Source: Pseudoxanthomonas sp. CF125 (lineage in GTDB: Bacteria; Pseudomonadota; Gammaproteobacteria; Xanthomonadales; Xanthomonadaceae). From it: a stretch of DNA of 64,000 nucleotides. The stretch lies in NCBI RefSeq assembly GCF_900104085.1, contig NZ_FNLD01000001.1, forward strand, positions 1,532,331 to 1,596,330, in the 5' to 3' direction. The notes under the pieces are model-generated. The model was given only the letters and a program-made list of their open reading frames with translations. It did not search any database and was not told where the DNA came from. Shown here in pieces: positions 36,979 through 47,497 of this stretch. Numbering within the stretch: position 1 is the stretch's first letter; each line of letters begins with the position of its first letter. Made by a program: the position numbers and the translations under genes.

Positions 36979-37706
36979 CCTCCCTGCTCTCACGCGGAAT
37001 GTTCTCCCGCGCATTCCTGACCGGTGCGCTGGCCCTGGCCAGCTTGCCGGCGTTCGCGCTCGAACCTTTCGTAGCCACTTACCAGGCCTATAACGGAGGC
37101 AAGCTCGCCGGCAGCGCCAAGATGCAGGTGGTGCAGAACGACGGCAACCGTTGGCGCGTGGACCTGGGCATTCGCGGCACCCGCGGTTTTGCGCACCTGG
37201 TGGGCTTGAACATCGAACAAAGCACCCTGTTCGACACGGTAGGCGATACCTACCGCCCGCTCAGCCAGGCTACGGTCAAACATGCCCTGTTCACCGGCAA
37301 GAAGATTTCCGGCACCTACGACTGGAACGCGTTGAGCGCGCGCTGGCAGGGCGACGTCAAGAAGTCCCGTGCCGCGCCGGTGCCGCTGCACGACGGCGAC
37401 ATGAGCTCGCTGCTGATGAACCTTGCGGTGATCCGCGACGCGCAGCCCGGCAAGGCGCTCAACTATCGCGTGGTCGACGACGGACGCGTCCGCGACTACC
37501 AGTATGCTGTCGCCGAACAGACCGAGATCGTCGCCGTGGACGATCTGAGCTACGACGCCATGCGCGTGGCCCGCACCAATGGCGGCAACGACGAAACCAT
37601 CTTCTGGGTCGCCAATGGCGTCCCTACCCCGGTCCGGATCCTGCGCCGCGAGAACGGACAGGACACCATCGACCTGCGCCTGGTCGAATACCAAGGAGTG
37701 CAATAA
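36975..37706 (+). CDS. DUF3108 domain-containing exported protein (first copy)
   Basis: A 243-residue exported protein. A signal peptide ends near PAFALEPF and the mature part is one DUF3108 domain: FVATYQAYNGGKLAGSAKMQ, QSTLFDTVGDTYRPLSQ and PVRILRRENGQDTIDLRL. Such proteins are single beta-barrel-like periplasmic proteins of unknown function found after purN in xanthomonads. A second copy follows 3 bases later with about one third identity by eye. Confidence 0.8.
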   Translation: MTSLLSRGMFSRAFLTGALALASLPAFALEPFVATYQAYNGGKLAGSAKMQVVQNDGNRWRVDLGIRGTRGFAHLVGLNIEQSTLFDTVGDTYRPLSQATVKHALFTGKKISGTYDWNALSARWQGDVKKSRAAPVPLHDGDMSSLLMNLAVIRDAQPGKALNYRVVDDGRVRDYQYAVAEQTEIVAVDDLSYDAMRVARTNGGNDETIFWVANGVPTPVRILRRENGQDTIDLRLVEYQGVQ

Positions 37707-37709
37707 GCC

Positions 37710-38399
37710 ATGAAAATCAGGATCACTGTCGCTGCCACTGCCGTAATCGCCGCCGGTCTGCTGGCAGCGGCGAGTCTGCCGGCCGCTGCCGTCGAAGCGT
37801 TCTCGGCCCAATACCAGGCCAGCGCGATGGGCATGCAGGGCGACGGACAGATGTCGATCACCTCGCAGGGCGGCAACCGCTGGCAGTACAGCCTCACCAT
37901 CAAAAACCAGTTGGTGGACTTGAGCCAGAAGACGGTATTCGACGAACAGAAAGGCTGGCTGCGTCCGCTCTCCAGCGCCGACCTGTCGCGGGTGCTGGTG
38001 AAGAAGAAAGCGGTCAATGCGAACTTCGACTGGAGCAAGAGCCAGGCGACGTGGACCGGCGACGTCAAACCGGAACGCGCCGGACCGGTCGCCCTGAAGC
38101 CCGGCGACATGGACGCGCTGCTGGTCAATCTGGCCCTGGTGCGCGACGTCGCCGCCGGCAAGCCGCTGAGCTACCGCATGGTCGAGAACGGCAACGCCAA
38201 GACCATGAGCTACCAGGTGGCCGGCAAGGAAAAGATCACCATCGGCGGACAATCGCGCGACGCCACCAAGGTCGTGCGCACCGCGGGCAACAAGCAGACC
38301 ATCGTCTGGGTAGTGCCCAACATGCCGGTGCCCGCGCGCATCCTGCAACGCGAAGACGGACAGGACTCCATCGACCTGCAGCTCAAGGCCTGGCAGTAA
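37710..38399 (+). CDS. DUF3108 domain-containing exported protein (second copy)
   Basis: A 229-residue paralogue of the preceding gene. It has a signal peptide (cleavage near PAAAVEAF), then FSAQYQASAMGMQGDGQMSI, a VDLSQKTVFDEQKGWLRPLS segment and the same closing pattern PARILQREDGQDSIDLQL. The shared ends show a tandem duplication. It is followed by a bidirectional terminator about 85 bases downstream. Confidence 0.8.
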   Translation: MKIRITVAATAVIAAGLLAAASLPAAAVEAFSAQYQASAMGMQGDGQMSITSQGGNRWQYSLTIKNQLVDLSQKTVFDEQKGWLRPLSSADLSRVLVKKKAVNANFDWSKSQATWTGDVKPERAGPVALKPGDMDALLVNLALVRDVAAGKPLSYRMVENGNAKTMSYQVAGKEKITIGGQSRDATKVVRTAGNKQTIVWVVPNMPVPARILQREDGQDSIDLQLKAWQ

Positions 38400-38478
38400 C
38401 GGGTAATGGCCCAGGCAATCTTGTAGAGCCAGCCCCGTACTAGGGCTGGCGGGCAGTACCCGCCCTACCGCTCTGCAG

Positions 38479-38510
38479 AAAAAAGCCCGGCATCGCCGGG
38501 CTTCTTTATT
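38479..38510. terminator. bidirectional terminator
   Basis: AGCCCGGC (38484-38491) pairs with GCCGGGCT (38495-38502). Six A residues precede (38479-38484) and TTCTTTATT follows, so it can end both the DUF3108 transcript and the convergent EF-hand gene. Confidence 0.85.
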
Positions 38511-38832
38511 TCTTCTCCGGCTCCGCCGCCATGGTGGTGCGGCAATCGACGCGGATGCCGCGCTTGTCTTGACGCCAGTAGTACTCGCTGCATTCGCGCT
38601 GCCCTTCGCTGGTCTTGGTTACGCCGACCGCATAGAACGCCTGCATGATTTCCGTCTGGGTAACCTCGCCATCGGCATTCCAGTCCATGTCCTTGGTGGG
38701 TATGCCGCTGATGCCCGCGGCGCCGACGTACTGCAGCCAGCCGACCACGCCCAGGGCGATCACCACCAAGCCCAGCAAGGCCTTGCGGCGGGTCGAGAAA
38801 CGGCTGCGCGGTTTGGAGAGTTTTGCGTTCAT
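38506..38832 (-). CDS. small membrane protein with one EF-hand
   Basis: A 108-residue protein with a basic N-terminus, a membrane helix (about 19-36) and a calcium-loop-like DMDWNADGEVTQTE (residues 48-61) whose Asp/Asn/Asp/Glu positions fit an EF-hand. Two cysteines (in ECSEYYW and VDCRTT) could form a disulfide in the periplasm. It lies 25 bases downstream of murA on the same strand. No named family beyond the EF-hand pattern. Confidence 0.65.
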   Translation of the reverse strand: MNAKLSKPRSRFSTRRKALLGLVVIALGVVGWLQYVGAAGISGIPTKDMDWNADGEVTQTEIMQAFYAVGVTKTSEGQRECSEYYWRQDKRGIRVDCRTTMAAEPEKK

Positions 38833-38857
38833 ATCGGCCTGCTCAGGGTCATCATGC

Positions 38858-40482
<1,625 letters not shown>

Positions 40483-40505
40483 TCTAACCTCCGCCCGGCG
40501 CCCGC

Positions 40506-41510
40506 ATGCCCGAGTTGCTTCCCCAGACCGCCCAACCGACCGACGCCAGCCTGGCCGCCAGCGGTCGCCGCGTGGTCGAGATCGAAGCCCAGGCGCTGGA
40601 GCATCTGGCCACCCGGATCGACGGCGAGTTCTCCGCGGCCTGCAAGCTGATCCTGGCTTCCAAGGGACGCGTAGTCGCCACCGGCATGGGCAAGTCCGGA
40701 CATATCGCGCGCAAGATCGCCGCCACCCTGGCCTCCACCGGCACTCCCGCTTTCTATGTGCATCCGGGCGAAGCCGGCCACGGCGACCTGGGCATGATCA
40801 CCGACGCGGACGTGGTGCTGGCCCTGTCCTATTCGGGCGAATCCGACGAAGTCCTGACCCTGTTGCCGGTGCTCAAGCGCCAGGGCAATGCGCTCATCGC
40901 GATGACCGGCAGGCCGCAATCGACGCTGGCGCGCGAATCCGATGTGCATCTGGATGTAAGCGTGCCCGCCGAAGCCTGCCCGCTGGATCTGGCGCCCACT
41001 TCCAGCACCACCGCCACCCTGGCCATGGGCGACGCGCTGGCCGTGGCGCTGCTGGAAGCGCGCGGGTTCACTGCCGACGACTTCGCCCGCTCGCATCCGG
41101 CCGGCAGCCTGGGCCGCCGCCTGCTGCTGCACATCACCGACGTGATGCATGCCGGCGACGATGTGCCGCGCGTAGGCCTGGGCGCCACCCTCAGCGAAGC
41201 GCTGATGGAAATGAGCCGCAAACGCCTGGGCATGACCGCCGTGGTCGACGACTCGGGCAAGCTGGTCGGATTGTTCACCGACGGCGATCTGCGCCGCACG
41301 CTGGACGATGCGACGCTCGACGTGCGCACTGCGATGATCGCCGAGGTGATGACGCGCGACCCCAAGACCATCGCCGCCGACCAACTTGCGGTGGAAGCGG
41401 CGCGCCTGATGGAAACCCACAAGATCAGCGGCCTGATCGTGGTGGACGAAGCCGGGCGCGCCGTGGGCGCGCTCAATATTCACGACCTGTTGCGCGCCCG
41501 CGTGGTCTAA
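40506..41510 (+). CDS. kdsD: arabinose-5-phosphate isomerase KdsD
   Basis: A 334-residue KpsF/GutQ-type isomerase that converts ribulose-5-phosphate to arabinose-5-phosphate, the start of Kdo synthesis. Seen: the SIS domain (GMGKSGHIARKIAATLASTG, SYSGESDEVLTLLP, TSSTTATLAMGDALA) and two CBS domains in the last 130 residues (VMHAGDDVPRVG; VMTRDPKTIAAD). A TATAAA box lies inside the divergent bolA start. It leads a Kdo/LPS-transport cluster. Confidence 0.93.
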   Translation: MPELLPQTAQPTDASLAASGRRVVEIEAQALEHLATRIDGEFSAACKLILASKGRVVATGMGKSGHIARKIAATLASTGTPAFYVHPGEAGHGDLGMITDADVVLALSYSGESDEVLTLLPVLKRQGNALIAMTGRPQSTLARESDVHLDVSVPAEACPLDLAPTSSTTATLAMGDALAVALLEARGFTADDFARSHPAGSLGRRLLLHITDVMHAGDDVPRVGLGATLSEALMEMSRKRLGMTAVVDDSGKLVGLFTDGDLRRTLDDATLDVRTAMIAEVMTRDPKTIAADQLAVEAARLMETHKISGLIVVDEAGRAVGALNIHDLLRARVV

Positions 41511-41515
41511 AGGCC

Positions 41516-41613
41516 GGGAATGGAGAATAGGGAATGGGGAATCGCAGCAGCGAAGAAACCTTTCCCGCTCGGCTTCCGAACTTCCCATTCCCTATCTTCC
41601 ATTCCCCATTCCC
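41516..41613. repeat. inverted repeat of GGGAATGGAGAATAGGGAAT type
   Basis: Left arm 41516-41545 (GGGAATGGAGAATAGGGAAT onward) and right arm 41583-41613 (complementary CCCATTCCCTATCTTCCATT) pair imperfectly. The right arm runs directly up to the kdsC ATG, so no Shine-Dalgarno is present there. Confidence 0.75.
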
Positions 41614-42162
41614 ATGACCGCCTCTCCTCTCACCGACATCAACGCCGAACTGCTTGCCCGCGCCGCCAGAATCAAGCTGGCCTGCTTCGACGTGGATGGC
41701 ACCCTGACCGATGGGCGTCTTTACTACGATGATCAAGGCGGCGAGTCGAAGGCGTTCCACATCCTCGACGGGCAAGGGCTGGTGCTGCTGAAGAAAGCGG
41801 GCATTGCGGTGGCCTTGATCACCGCACGCAACAGCAAGGCCGCCGAGAGGCGCGCCGCCGAACTCGGCGTCGAGGTGTTCACCGGGGCCAAGGACAAACT
41901 GGGCCAGGTGCGGGCGTTGTGCGAGCGCCACGGGATCGGCCTGGACGAAGTGGCTTTCATGGGCGACGACCTTCCCGATCTGGCGCCGCTGTGCGCCGCA
42001 GGATTGGCCGTGGCGCCCGGCAACGCGCATCGCTGGATCGCCGAACGCGTGCACTGGGTCACTGCCGCGCACGGCGGCCAGGGCGCCGCACGCGAGCTGT
42101 GCGATCTGCTGCTGGACGCGCAAGGCCGCACCGAAGCGCTGCTGGCGGAGTGGACGCGATGA
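41614..42162 (+). CDS. kdsC: 3-deoxy-D-manno-octulosonate 8-phosphate phosphatase KdsC
   Basis: A 182-residue HAD phosphatase that removes phosphate from Kdo-8-phosphate. Seen: the nucleophile DVDGTLTDGRLYY (Asp26, Asp28), LITARNSKAAE and GDDLPDLAPL, with no cap domain, as in the tetrameric KdsC. It is close to kdsD and overlaps the lptC start (ATGA). The upstream arm of a repeat replaces its ribosome site. Confidence 0.92.
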   Translation: MTASPLTDINAELLARAARIKLACFDVDGTLTDGRLYYDDQGGESKAFHILDGQGLVLLKKAGIAVALITARNSKAAERRAAELGVEVFTGAKDKLGQVRALCERHGIGLDEVAFMGDDLPDLAPLCAAGLAVAPGNAHRWIAERVHWVTAAHGGQGAARELCDLLLDAQGRTEALLAEWTR

Positions 42163-42722
42163 ACTGGCGCATGGTGCTGGGCCTGGTGTTGCTGGCGGCC
42201 GCCATACTTAGCGGCTGGTCGGCGTGGAAGCAGCGCGATGTCGCCGAGCCCGATGCCCCCTCTTCCGAACGCCCGGACTACCTCATGCGGGATTTCGAGG
42301 TGATCGGCCTGGACGATCAGGGCAAGGAATCGATCACCCTGCGTGCGCCGGAAATGCAGCGCAATCCCAGGGACCAGACTTTCACTATCGCCACGCCACT
42401 GTTCCTGCTTCCCGACAGCGAAGGACATCACTGGGAAATGCGTTCAAAAACGGCCTGGATCAGCGCCAAGGGCGACGAAATGCGGTTATCGGGCGACGTG
42501 AAGGGAACCAGCCCGAAGGAAAGCGCCATACCCACGACCTTCGATACCCAGCGACTGAACGTATTCCCCCGCAAAAACCTCGCTTCCACCGACGATGCGG
42601 TCACCATCACCCGTCCGGGTTCTATACTCAGCGGTGTAGGTTTTGAAACCAACACCAAAACCAAGCAATACACCTTCAAGTCCCAGGTCAAGACCCGATA
42701 TGAACCCAAGTCTGCGCGCTAG
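42159..42722 (+). CDS. lptC: LPS export protein LptC
   Basis: A 187-residue single-pass inner-membrane protein that hands LPS from LptB2FG to LptA. It has an N-terminal helix (residues 4-23) and the LptC beta-jellyroll pattern: MRDFEVIGLDDQGKESITLRAPEMQRNP, LFLLPDSEGHHWEMRSKTAW and GDVKGTSP. Its ATG overlaps the kdsC stop and lptA begins within its 3' end. Confidence 0.88.
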   Translation: MNWRMVLGLVLLAAAILSGWSAWKQRDVAEPDAPSSERPDYLMRDFEVIGLDDQGKESITLRAPEMQRNPRDQTFTIATPLFLLPDSEGHHWEMRSKTAWISAKGDEMRLSGDVKGTSPKESAIPTTFDTQRLNVFPRKNLASTDDAVTITRPGSILSGVGFETNTKTKQYTFKSQVKTRYEPKSAR

Positions 42723-43221
42723 TCTCATTGCCATGATCGCCCTGTCGATACCGGCGCTGGCGTGGGCGAAGTCGTCCGATCGCAACCAGCCCATCTACCT
42801 GGATTCCAATAACCAGGAAGGCGTAATGGATGGCAACAGCACCAACGTCTGGACCGGCAACGTAACGCTCAAGCAGGGGACATTGGACATAGCCGCCCAG
42901 CGCGCGGAACTCACCCAGCGCGACGGTGACCCGTCCAAGGCGGTTTTTACCGGTAGCCCGGTGAAGCTGAGGCAGCAACAGGACGACGGCACGTGGATGG
43001 ACGCCACGGCCAATCGTATCGAGTACGACTTGTCCACCGAAACCATCACCCTGATCGGGAACTACACGGTGAAGTCCCCGCGCGGTTCGAATAGCGGCCA
43101 GCGCATGGTCTACAACACCAAGACCGGCAACATGCAGAGCGGCGGGGACGGCACGCGCGTGAAGACCGTGATCCAGCCGAAATCGGCCGGCGCCGCGAAA
43201 AAACCCGAGGACACCAAGTAA
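42700..43221 (+). CDS. lptA: periplasmic LPS-binding protein LptA
   Basis: A 173-residue exported protein of the OstA/LptA family that forms the periplasmic bridge for LPS. Signal peptide (cleavage near ALAWA) then repeated beta strands: [59 protein letters not shown]. It overlaps lptC by 23 bases, and its TAA shares a base with the lptB ATG. Confidence 0.9.
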   Translation: MNPSLRASLIAMIALSIPALAWAKSSDRNQPIYLDSNNQEGVMDGNSTNVWTGNVTLKQGTLDIAAQRAELTQRDGDPSKAVFTGSPVKLRQQQDDGTWMDATANRIEYDLSTETITLIGNYTVKSPRGSNSGQRMVYNTKTGNMQSGGDGTRVKTVIQPKSAGAAKKPEDTK

Positions 43222-43940
43222 TGCTTTCCGCCCAGGGCCTGCGCAAGCACTACAAACAGCGCGAGGTCGTGGCCGATTTCGGCCTGACCCTGGACGCGGG
43301 CGAAGTGGTCGGCCTGCTGGGCCCCAACGGGGCCGGCAAGACGACCTGTTTCTACATGATCGTCGGCCTGGTGGCCGCCGACGCCGGCAAGATCGAACTG
43401 GACGGCCGCGATATCACCGCCGAACCCATGTACAAGCGCGCCAAACTGGGCGTGGGTTATCTGCCGCAGGAACCCTCGGTATTCCGCAAGCTCACCGTGT
43501 CGGACAACATCCGCCTGGTGCTGGAGCTGCGCGAAGACCTGGATTCGGCCGGCGTGGACAAGGAACTGGCCTCGCTGCTGGACGAACTGCAGATCAGCCA
43601 TGTGGCCGACCAACTGGGCGCCAGCCTCTCCGGCGGCGAACGCCGGCGCTGCGAGATCGCCCGCGCCCTGGCCGCCAAACCCAGACTGATGCTGCTGGAC
43701 GAACCTTTCGCCGGCGTCGACCCCATCTCGGTCGGCGAGATCCAGCGGATCGTGAAGCACCTCAAGAATCGCGGCATCGGCGTGCTGATTACCGACCACA
43801 ACGTGCGCGAGACCTTGGGAATCTGCGACCGGGCGTATATCCTCAACGAAGGCAGCGTACTGGCGCAGGGGGCACCGGACACGCTGCTGGCAAATCCGGA
43901 CGTGCGTCGCGTGTACCTCGGGGAAACTTTCCGCCTCTGA
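43221..43940 (+). CDS. lptB: LPS export ATP-binding protein LptB
   Basis: A 239-residue ABC ATPase that powers LPS extraction with LptF and LptG (not encoded here). Seen: Walker [32 protein letters not shown], the signature [17 protein letters not shown] and Walker [17 protein letters not shown], plus the LptB-typical [10 protein letters not shown] switch. It directly precedes rpoN. Confidence 0.94.
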   Translation: MLSAQGLRKHYKQREVVADFGLTLDAGEVVGLLGPNGAGKTTCFYMIVGLVAADAGKIELDGRDITAEPMYKRAKLGVGYLPQEPSVFRKLTVSDNIRLVLELREDLDSAGVDKELASLLDELQISHVADQLGASLSGGERRRCEIARALAAKPRLMLLDEPFAGVDPISVGEIQRIVKHLKNRGIGVLITDHNVRETLGICDRAYILNEGSVLAQGAPDTLLANPDVRRVYLGETFRL

Positions 43941-43990
43941 TGCGCGTCGTGCGGCCTGATGCCGCGCACACTGTCTTTCGGATTGCGGAA

Positions 43991-45430
43991 ATGAAGCCAC
44001 GCCTCCAGACATCGCTGGGTCAGCAACTGGTCATGACGCCGCAACTGCGTCAGGCCATCCGCTTGCTGCAGATGTCCGCGGCCGAACTCGAGATCGAGAT
44101 CACCGAAGCGGTGGAAACCAACCCCCTGCTGGATTGGGACGACAGCGCTCCCAGCGGCGACGATTCCGCGCCCGCCGACACCCCGCCCGAGGATCCGCGC
44201 GAAACCCCCGGCGACAACGACAGCGACGACTGGTCGCCCGACGAAGCGCCCTGGTCCATGGATGGCGTCAGTCACGGCAGCGGCGGCTCCTTCGACGACG
44301 ACGACGATCAGGGCACGGCGGCCGAACGCGTCGCCGAAACCGAGACCCTGCAAGACCATCTGCTCTGGCAGCTCCATCTCTCGCACTTGTCGCCGCGCGA
44401 CCGCAGGATCGGCGCTGCGCTGATCGACGCGCTGGAGGACGACGGCTACCTGCGCGAACCGCTGTCGGGCATCGCCGAGACGCTGCTTCCCGAAACGACC
44501 GCCGGCGAAGACGAAATCCTCACCGTATTGCACCAGCTGCAGCGCTTCGATCCGGTCGGCGTGGCCGCCCGCACCCTGGGCGAATGCCTGCACCTGCAAC
44601 TGGCGGTGTTGAGCGAGGACACGCCCGGCAGAACGCTGGCCCTGCAGATTGTCGATGGCGCGTCGCTGGAACGCCTGCCGAAAAGCGGCATCGCAGGGCT
44701 GGCGGCCGAACTCAAGCGGCCGGTAGAGGAAGTGGAGGAAGTAGTACAGCTGCTACGCTCGCTCGACCCCAAGCCGGGGGCGCAGATCGGCGAGCTCACC
44801 CACGATACCTACGTGGTCCCCGATTGCGTGGTCTGGCGCCAGCGCGGCATCTGGCGCGCGGCGCTGGCCGGCAACAACCTGCCCCGGATCACCATCCATA
44901 GCGGTTACGAGCAGATGATCCGCAAATGCGGGGAGAACGACGCCGGCTACCTGCGCGGCCACCTGCAGGAAGCCCGCTGGCTGCTGAAGAGTCTGGAGGC
45001 CCGCGGCGACACCCTGCTCAAGGTCACCCGCTGCCTGTTGCGGCAGCAGGCCGGCTTCCTGGAATTCGGCGAGCAGGCCTTGCGGCCGCTGACTCTGCGG
45101 GAAGTGGCGACCGAGGTCGGCCTTCACGAATCCACGGTTTCACGCGCCATCGCCCGCAAGTACGTGCGTACCCCGCGTGGAACCTTGCCGTTGCGCGCGT
45201 TCTTCGCCTCCGGCGTCAGTACCGAGGGCGGCGGCGAAGCGTCCAGCATCGCCATCCAGTCGATGATCCGTCGCCTGATCGAAAGCGAGAATCCGCGCAA
45301 ACCGCTGTCCGACGCCAAGCTGGCCGACCTGCTCAAGACCTCCGGCGTACCGGTGGCGCGCCGTACCGTGGCGAAGTATCGTGAAGCCATGGAGATACTT
45401 TCGTCGCACGAGCGCGTACGCATCGGTTGA
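43991..45430 (+). CDS. rpoN: RNA polymerase sigma-54 factor RpoN
   Basis: A 479-residue sigma-54. Seen: the N-terminal activator region MKPRLQTSLGQQLVMTPQLRQAIRLLQMS, the acidic region II (about 45-110), the core-binding part, the helix-turn-helix LREVATEVGLHESTVSRA and the RpoN box VARRTVAKYRE near the end. ATG 43991 matches the family N-terminus; ATG 43940, overlapping the lptB stop, would add 17 atypical residues. It probably controls pili, flagella or nitrogen genes. ptsN and rapZ nearby are frequent neighbours. Confidence 0.93.
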   Translation: MKPRLQTSLGQQLVMTPQLRQAIRLLQMSAAELEIEITEAVETNPLLDWDDSAPSGDDSAPADTPPEDPRETPGDNDSDDWSPDEAPWSMDGVSHGSGGSFDDDDDQGTAAERVAETETLQDHLLWQLHLSHLSPRDRRIGAALIDALEDDGYLREPLSGIAETLLPETTAGEDEILTVLHQLQRFDPVGVAARTLGECLHLQLAVLSEDTPGRTLALQIVDGASLERLPKSGIAGLAAELKRPVEEVEEVVQLLRSLDPKPGAQIGELTHDTYVVPDCVVWRQRGIWRAALAGNNLPRITIHSGYEQMIRKCGENDAGYLRGHLQEARWLLKSLEARGDTLLKVTRCLLRQQAGFLEFGEQALRPLTLREVATEVGLHESTVSRAIARKYVRTPRGTLPLRAFFASGVSTEGGGEASSIAIQSMIRRLIESENPRKPLSDAKLADLLKTSGVPVARRTVAKYREAMEILSSHERVRIG

Positions 45431-45460
45431 TAACGTTCCCATAAGGAGCCATGGTTCATC

Positions 45461-45595
45461 ATGAACCGGAACGCTGAATTCCTTTCAGCGCCACTACGAA
45501 CCCTCAAGGAGGCCGAACTTCATCCATCACCCGAGGTCACAGGCAAGGCAGTGTCACCCGCGAACAACGCGGCCCATCGAACCGTAAGGAGGTAA
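45461..45595 (+). CDS. candidate small ORF upstream of hpf
   Basis: An uninterrupted 44-codon frame from ATG 45461 to TAA 45593-45595. AAGGAG lies 12 bases before the ATG, and the stop codon overlaps the hpf ribosome site (AAGGAGG), which would couple their translation. The peptide is basic with no known family. Part of it is covered by short hairpins (GGTTCAT/ATGAACC and CGCTGAA/TTCAGCG), so it may instead be leader RNA. Comparative data would be needed to prove translation. Confidence 0.25.
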   Translation: MNRNAEFLSAPLRTLKEAELHPSPEVTGKAVSPANNAAHRTVRR

Positions 45596-45598
45596 GCG

Positions 45599-45916
45599 AT
45601 GCGTATCGAGACCCATGGCCAGCAGATCGAAGTCACCCCCGCGATGCGGGAGTACGTTGAAAGCAAGTTCAAGCGGCTTGAACGGCATTTCGACCAGCCA
45701 CTGGAAGTCCGAGCCCAACTGGGCATACGCAAACCCGACTACCTCGCCGAAGCCACGCTCACTCTGGCCGGCCGCACTCTGCATGCCGACGCCGGCGCGG
45801 AAACCATGTACGCCGCCATCGATATCCTGGCCGACAAGCTGGACCGGCTGCTGTTGAAGCACAAGCAGAAGAAGATCGACAAGGAACGCGGGCCGCGCGG
45901 CGAAAATGCCGATTGA
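45599..45916 (+). CDS. hpf: ribosome hibernation promoting factor HPF (short form)
   Basis: A 105-residue S30AE protein that dimerises or inactivates ribosomes in stationary phase. Seen: MRIETHGQQIEVTPAMREYVESKFKRL, the LTLAGRTLHADAGAETMYAAIDILADKLDRLL basic face and the lack of the long C-terminal domain. A strong AAGGAGG lies 6 bases upstream. Its stop falls in the first unit of a 15-base tandem repeat. Confidence 0.92.
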   Translation: MRIETHGQQIEVTPAMREYVESKFKRLERHFDQPLEVRAQLGIRKPDYLAEATLTLAGRTLHADAGAETMYAAIDILADKLDRLLLKHKQKKIDKERGPRGENAD

Positions 45917-46076
45917 CAGCGCTCCGATCGACGGCAGGCCGACTGACAGCACGATGATTGACAGCGCGTCGATTGACGGCATGTCGATTAACAGCACGCG
46001 GATGAAAAGCGCAGAGGAGGCAGCGGCCATCGCCGCCGCCTCTTTTCCGCCTTCGGTTATTTCCCGTATTTCCTGA
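45906..46076 (+). CDS. candidate 56-residue pentapeptide-repeat ORF
   Basis: An open frame from ATG 45906 (overlapping the hpf end in another frame) to TGA 46074-46076, 9 bases before ptsN. Seven 15-base units give the pentamers IDSAP, IDGRP, TDSTM, IDSAS, IDGMS, INSTR and MKSAE, then an Ala-rich tail. The start is preceded only by a weak GGCGAAA. It would couple hpf to ptsN. It could be non-coding repeat DNA that happens to be open, because 15-base units keep the frame open by themselves. Confidence 0.3.
   Translation: MPIDSAPIDGRPTDSTMIDSASIDGMSINSTRMKSAEEAAAIAAASFPPSVISRIS
45911..46015. repeat. 15-bp tandem repeat, seven units
   Basis: Units related to GATTGACAGCGCGTC start at 45911, 45926, 45941, 45956, 45971, 45986 and 46001. 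The hpf stop codon lies in the first unit. Units vary mostly at positions 3-4, 6-8 and 11-15. Confidence 0.85.
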
Positions 46077-46085
46077 CCTTACCGC

Positions 46086-46550
46086 ATGTCCCTTGCCGAC
46101 CAGTTGGCGGACGTTCGCGCCTCCCTATTGAACGTGGCCGACCGCGAGGCGGTGCTGGAAGTGGCCGCCGATCTGCTGGCCTGCCGCCAGGCCGGCGCCG
46201 ACGATCTTCGCGCCAGCCTGCAGGCGCGCGAAAAACTGGGCAGTACCGGCATCGGCCATGGCATCGCCATCCCGCACGGCCGCTCGGCTACGCTGGAAGC
46301 GCCACGAGGGGTTCTGCTGCGGCTGCAACCGGCGGTCGATTTCCACGCGGCCGACGGCCAGGACGTCGATCTGGTATTCGCGATGGCCGTGCCCGATCAT
46401 TACACCCAGCAGCACCTCATACTGTTGTCGGAACTGGCCGAACGCTTTTCCGACGCGCACTTCCGCGCCGCGCTGCGCGACGCACCCGATGCGCAATCGA
46501 TGCGTAAGCTGTTGCTGGACCCATCCCAACCACCCAAAGCCGCCGCATGA
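46086..46550 (+). CDS. ptsN: nitrogen-regulatory PTS EIIA (PtsN)
   Basis: A 154-residue EIIA-Ntr. Seen: the phosphoacceptor His64 in [15 protein letters not shown] and the family core [25 protein letters not shown]. It belongs to the rpoN-hpf-ptsN-hprK-rapZ block and lies before hprK with an overlap (ATGA). It would relay phosphate state to K+ uptake and nitrogen pathways. It has no strong Shine-Dalgarno. Confidence 0.9.
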   Translation: MSLADQLADVRASLLNVADREAVLEVAADLLACRQAGADDLRASLQAREKLGSTGIGHGIAIPHGRSATLEAPRGVLLRLQPAVDFHAADGQDVDLVFAMAVPDHYTQQHLILLSELAERFSDAHFRAALRDAPDAQSMRKLLLDPSQPPKAAA

Positions 46551-47497
46551 CTACCAGCATCACCGCCCGAGAATTGTTCGACCAGCAGAAAGACAAGCTC
46601 GCCTTGCGCTGGCTGGCCGGGGCCGCTGGCGAGTGGCGCATGCTGGAAGCGGTGGACACCATCGCCCGCCGACCCTCGCTGGCCGGCTATCTCAATGCCA
46701 TCTATCCCAACAAGGTGCAGATCCTGGGCAGCGAGGAACTGGCCTGGCTGGATTCGCTGGATTCGCGGCAACGCTGGGAAACCATCGAGAAGATCGTGCA
46801 GTACCGCCCGCTGGCGTTGGTGATCAGCAAAAACCAGTCCTGCCCCGAAGATCTGCGCGCGGCGGCAGAGGAATCGGAAACGCCCTTGTGGATCTCGCCC
46901 AAGCGCGGCCACGAACTGCTCAATCACCTTTCGTACCACATGGCCCGCACGCTGGCGCCGCGGGTGACGCTGCACGGCGTGTTCATGGAAATCTATTCGA
47001 TCGGCGTGCTGATCACCGGCGAAGCCGGATCGGGCAAAAGCGAACTGGCGCTGGAACTGCTCAGCCGCGGCCATCGCCTGGTGGCCGACGATGCGCCCGA
47101 ATTCACCCAGATCGCCCCGGACGTGCTCGACGGCACCTGCCCAGAGCTGTTGCAGGACCTGCTGGAAGTCCGCGGCCTGGGCGTACTGAACGTACGCGAC
47201 ATGTTCGGCGACACCGCCGTGAAGAAGAACAAATACCTGCGCCTGATAGTCCACCTCACCCGGCCCATGACCGAACCCAATCCGCACGGCTACGAACGCC
47301 TGACCGGCGACAGCGGCAGCCGCCACGTGCTGGACCTGGACGTGCCGCTGATCACCTTGCCGGTGATGCCCGGCCGCAACCTGGCCGTACTCACCGAGGC
47401 GGCCACGCGCCTGCATATCCTGCGCACCAAGGGCATCGACCCGGCGGCGATGTTCATCGCCCGCCACAGCAATCTGCTGGAACGCAGCACGCCATGA
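46547..47497 (+). CDS. hprK: HPr kinase/phosphorylase HprK
   Basis: A 316-residue bifunctional enzyme that phosphorylates and dephosphorylates Ser46 of HPr. Seen: Walker [16 protein letters not shown] (about residues 161-175), the family signature [17 protein letters not shown] and the C-terminal [16 protein letters not shown]. Best known in Firmicutes but also in xanthomonads. HPr (49401) has the Ser46 target, so the pair can work. Confidence 0.93.
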   Translation: MTTSITARELFDQQKDKLALRWLAGAAGEWRMLEAVDTIARRPSLAGYLNAIYPNKVQILGSEELAWLDSLDSRQRWETIEKIVQYRPLALVISKNQSCPEDLRAAAEESETPLWISPKRGHELLNHLSYHMARTLAPRVTLHGVFMEIYSIGVLITGEAGSGKSELALELLSRGHRLVADDAPEFTQIAPDVLDGTCPELLQDLLEVRGLGVLNVRDMFGDTAVKKNKYLRLIVHLTRPMTEPNPHGYERLTGDSGSRHVLDLDVPLITLPVMPGRNLAVLTEAATRLHILRTKGIDPAAMFIARHSNLLERSTP

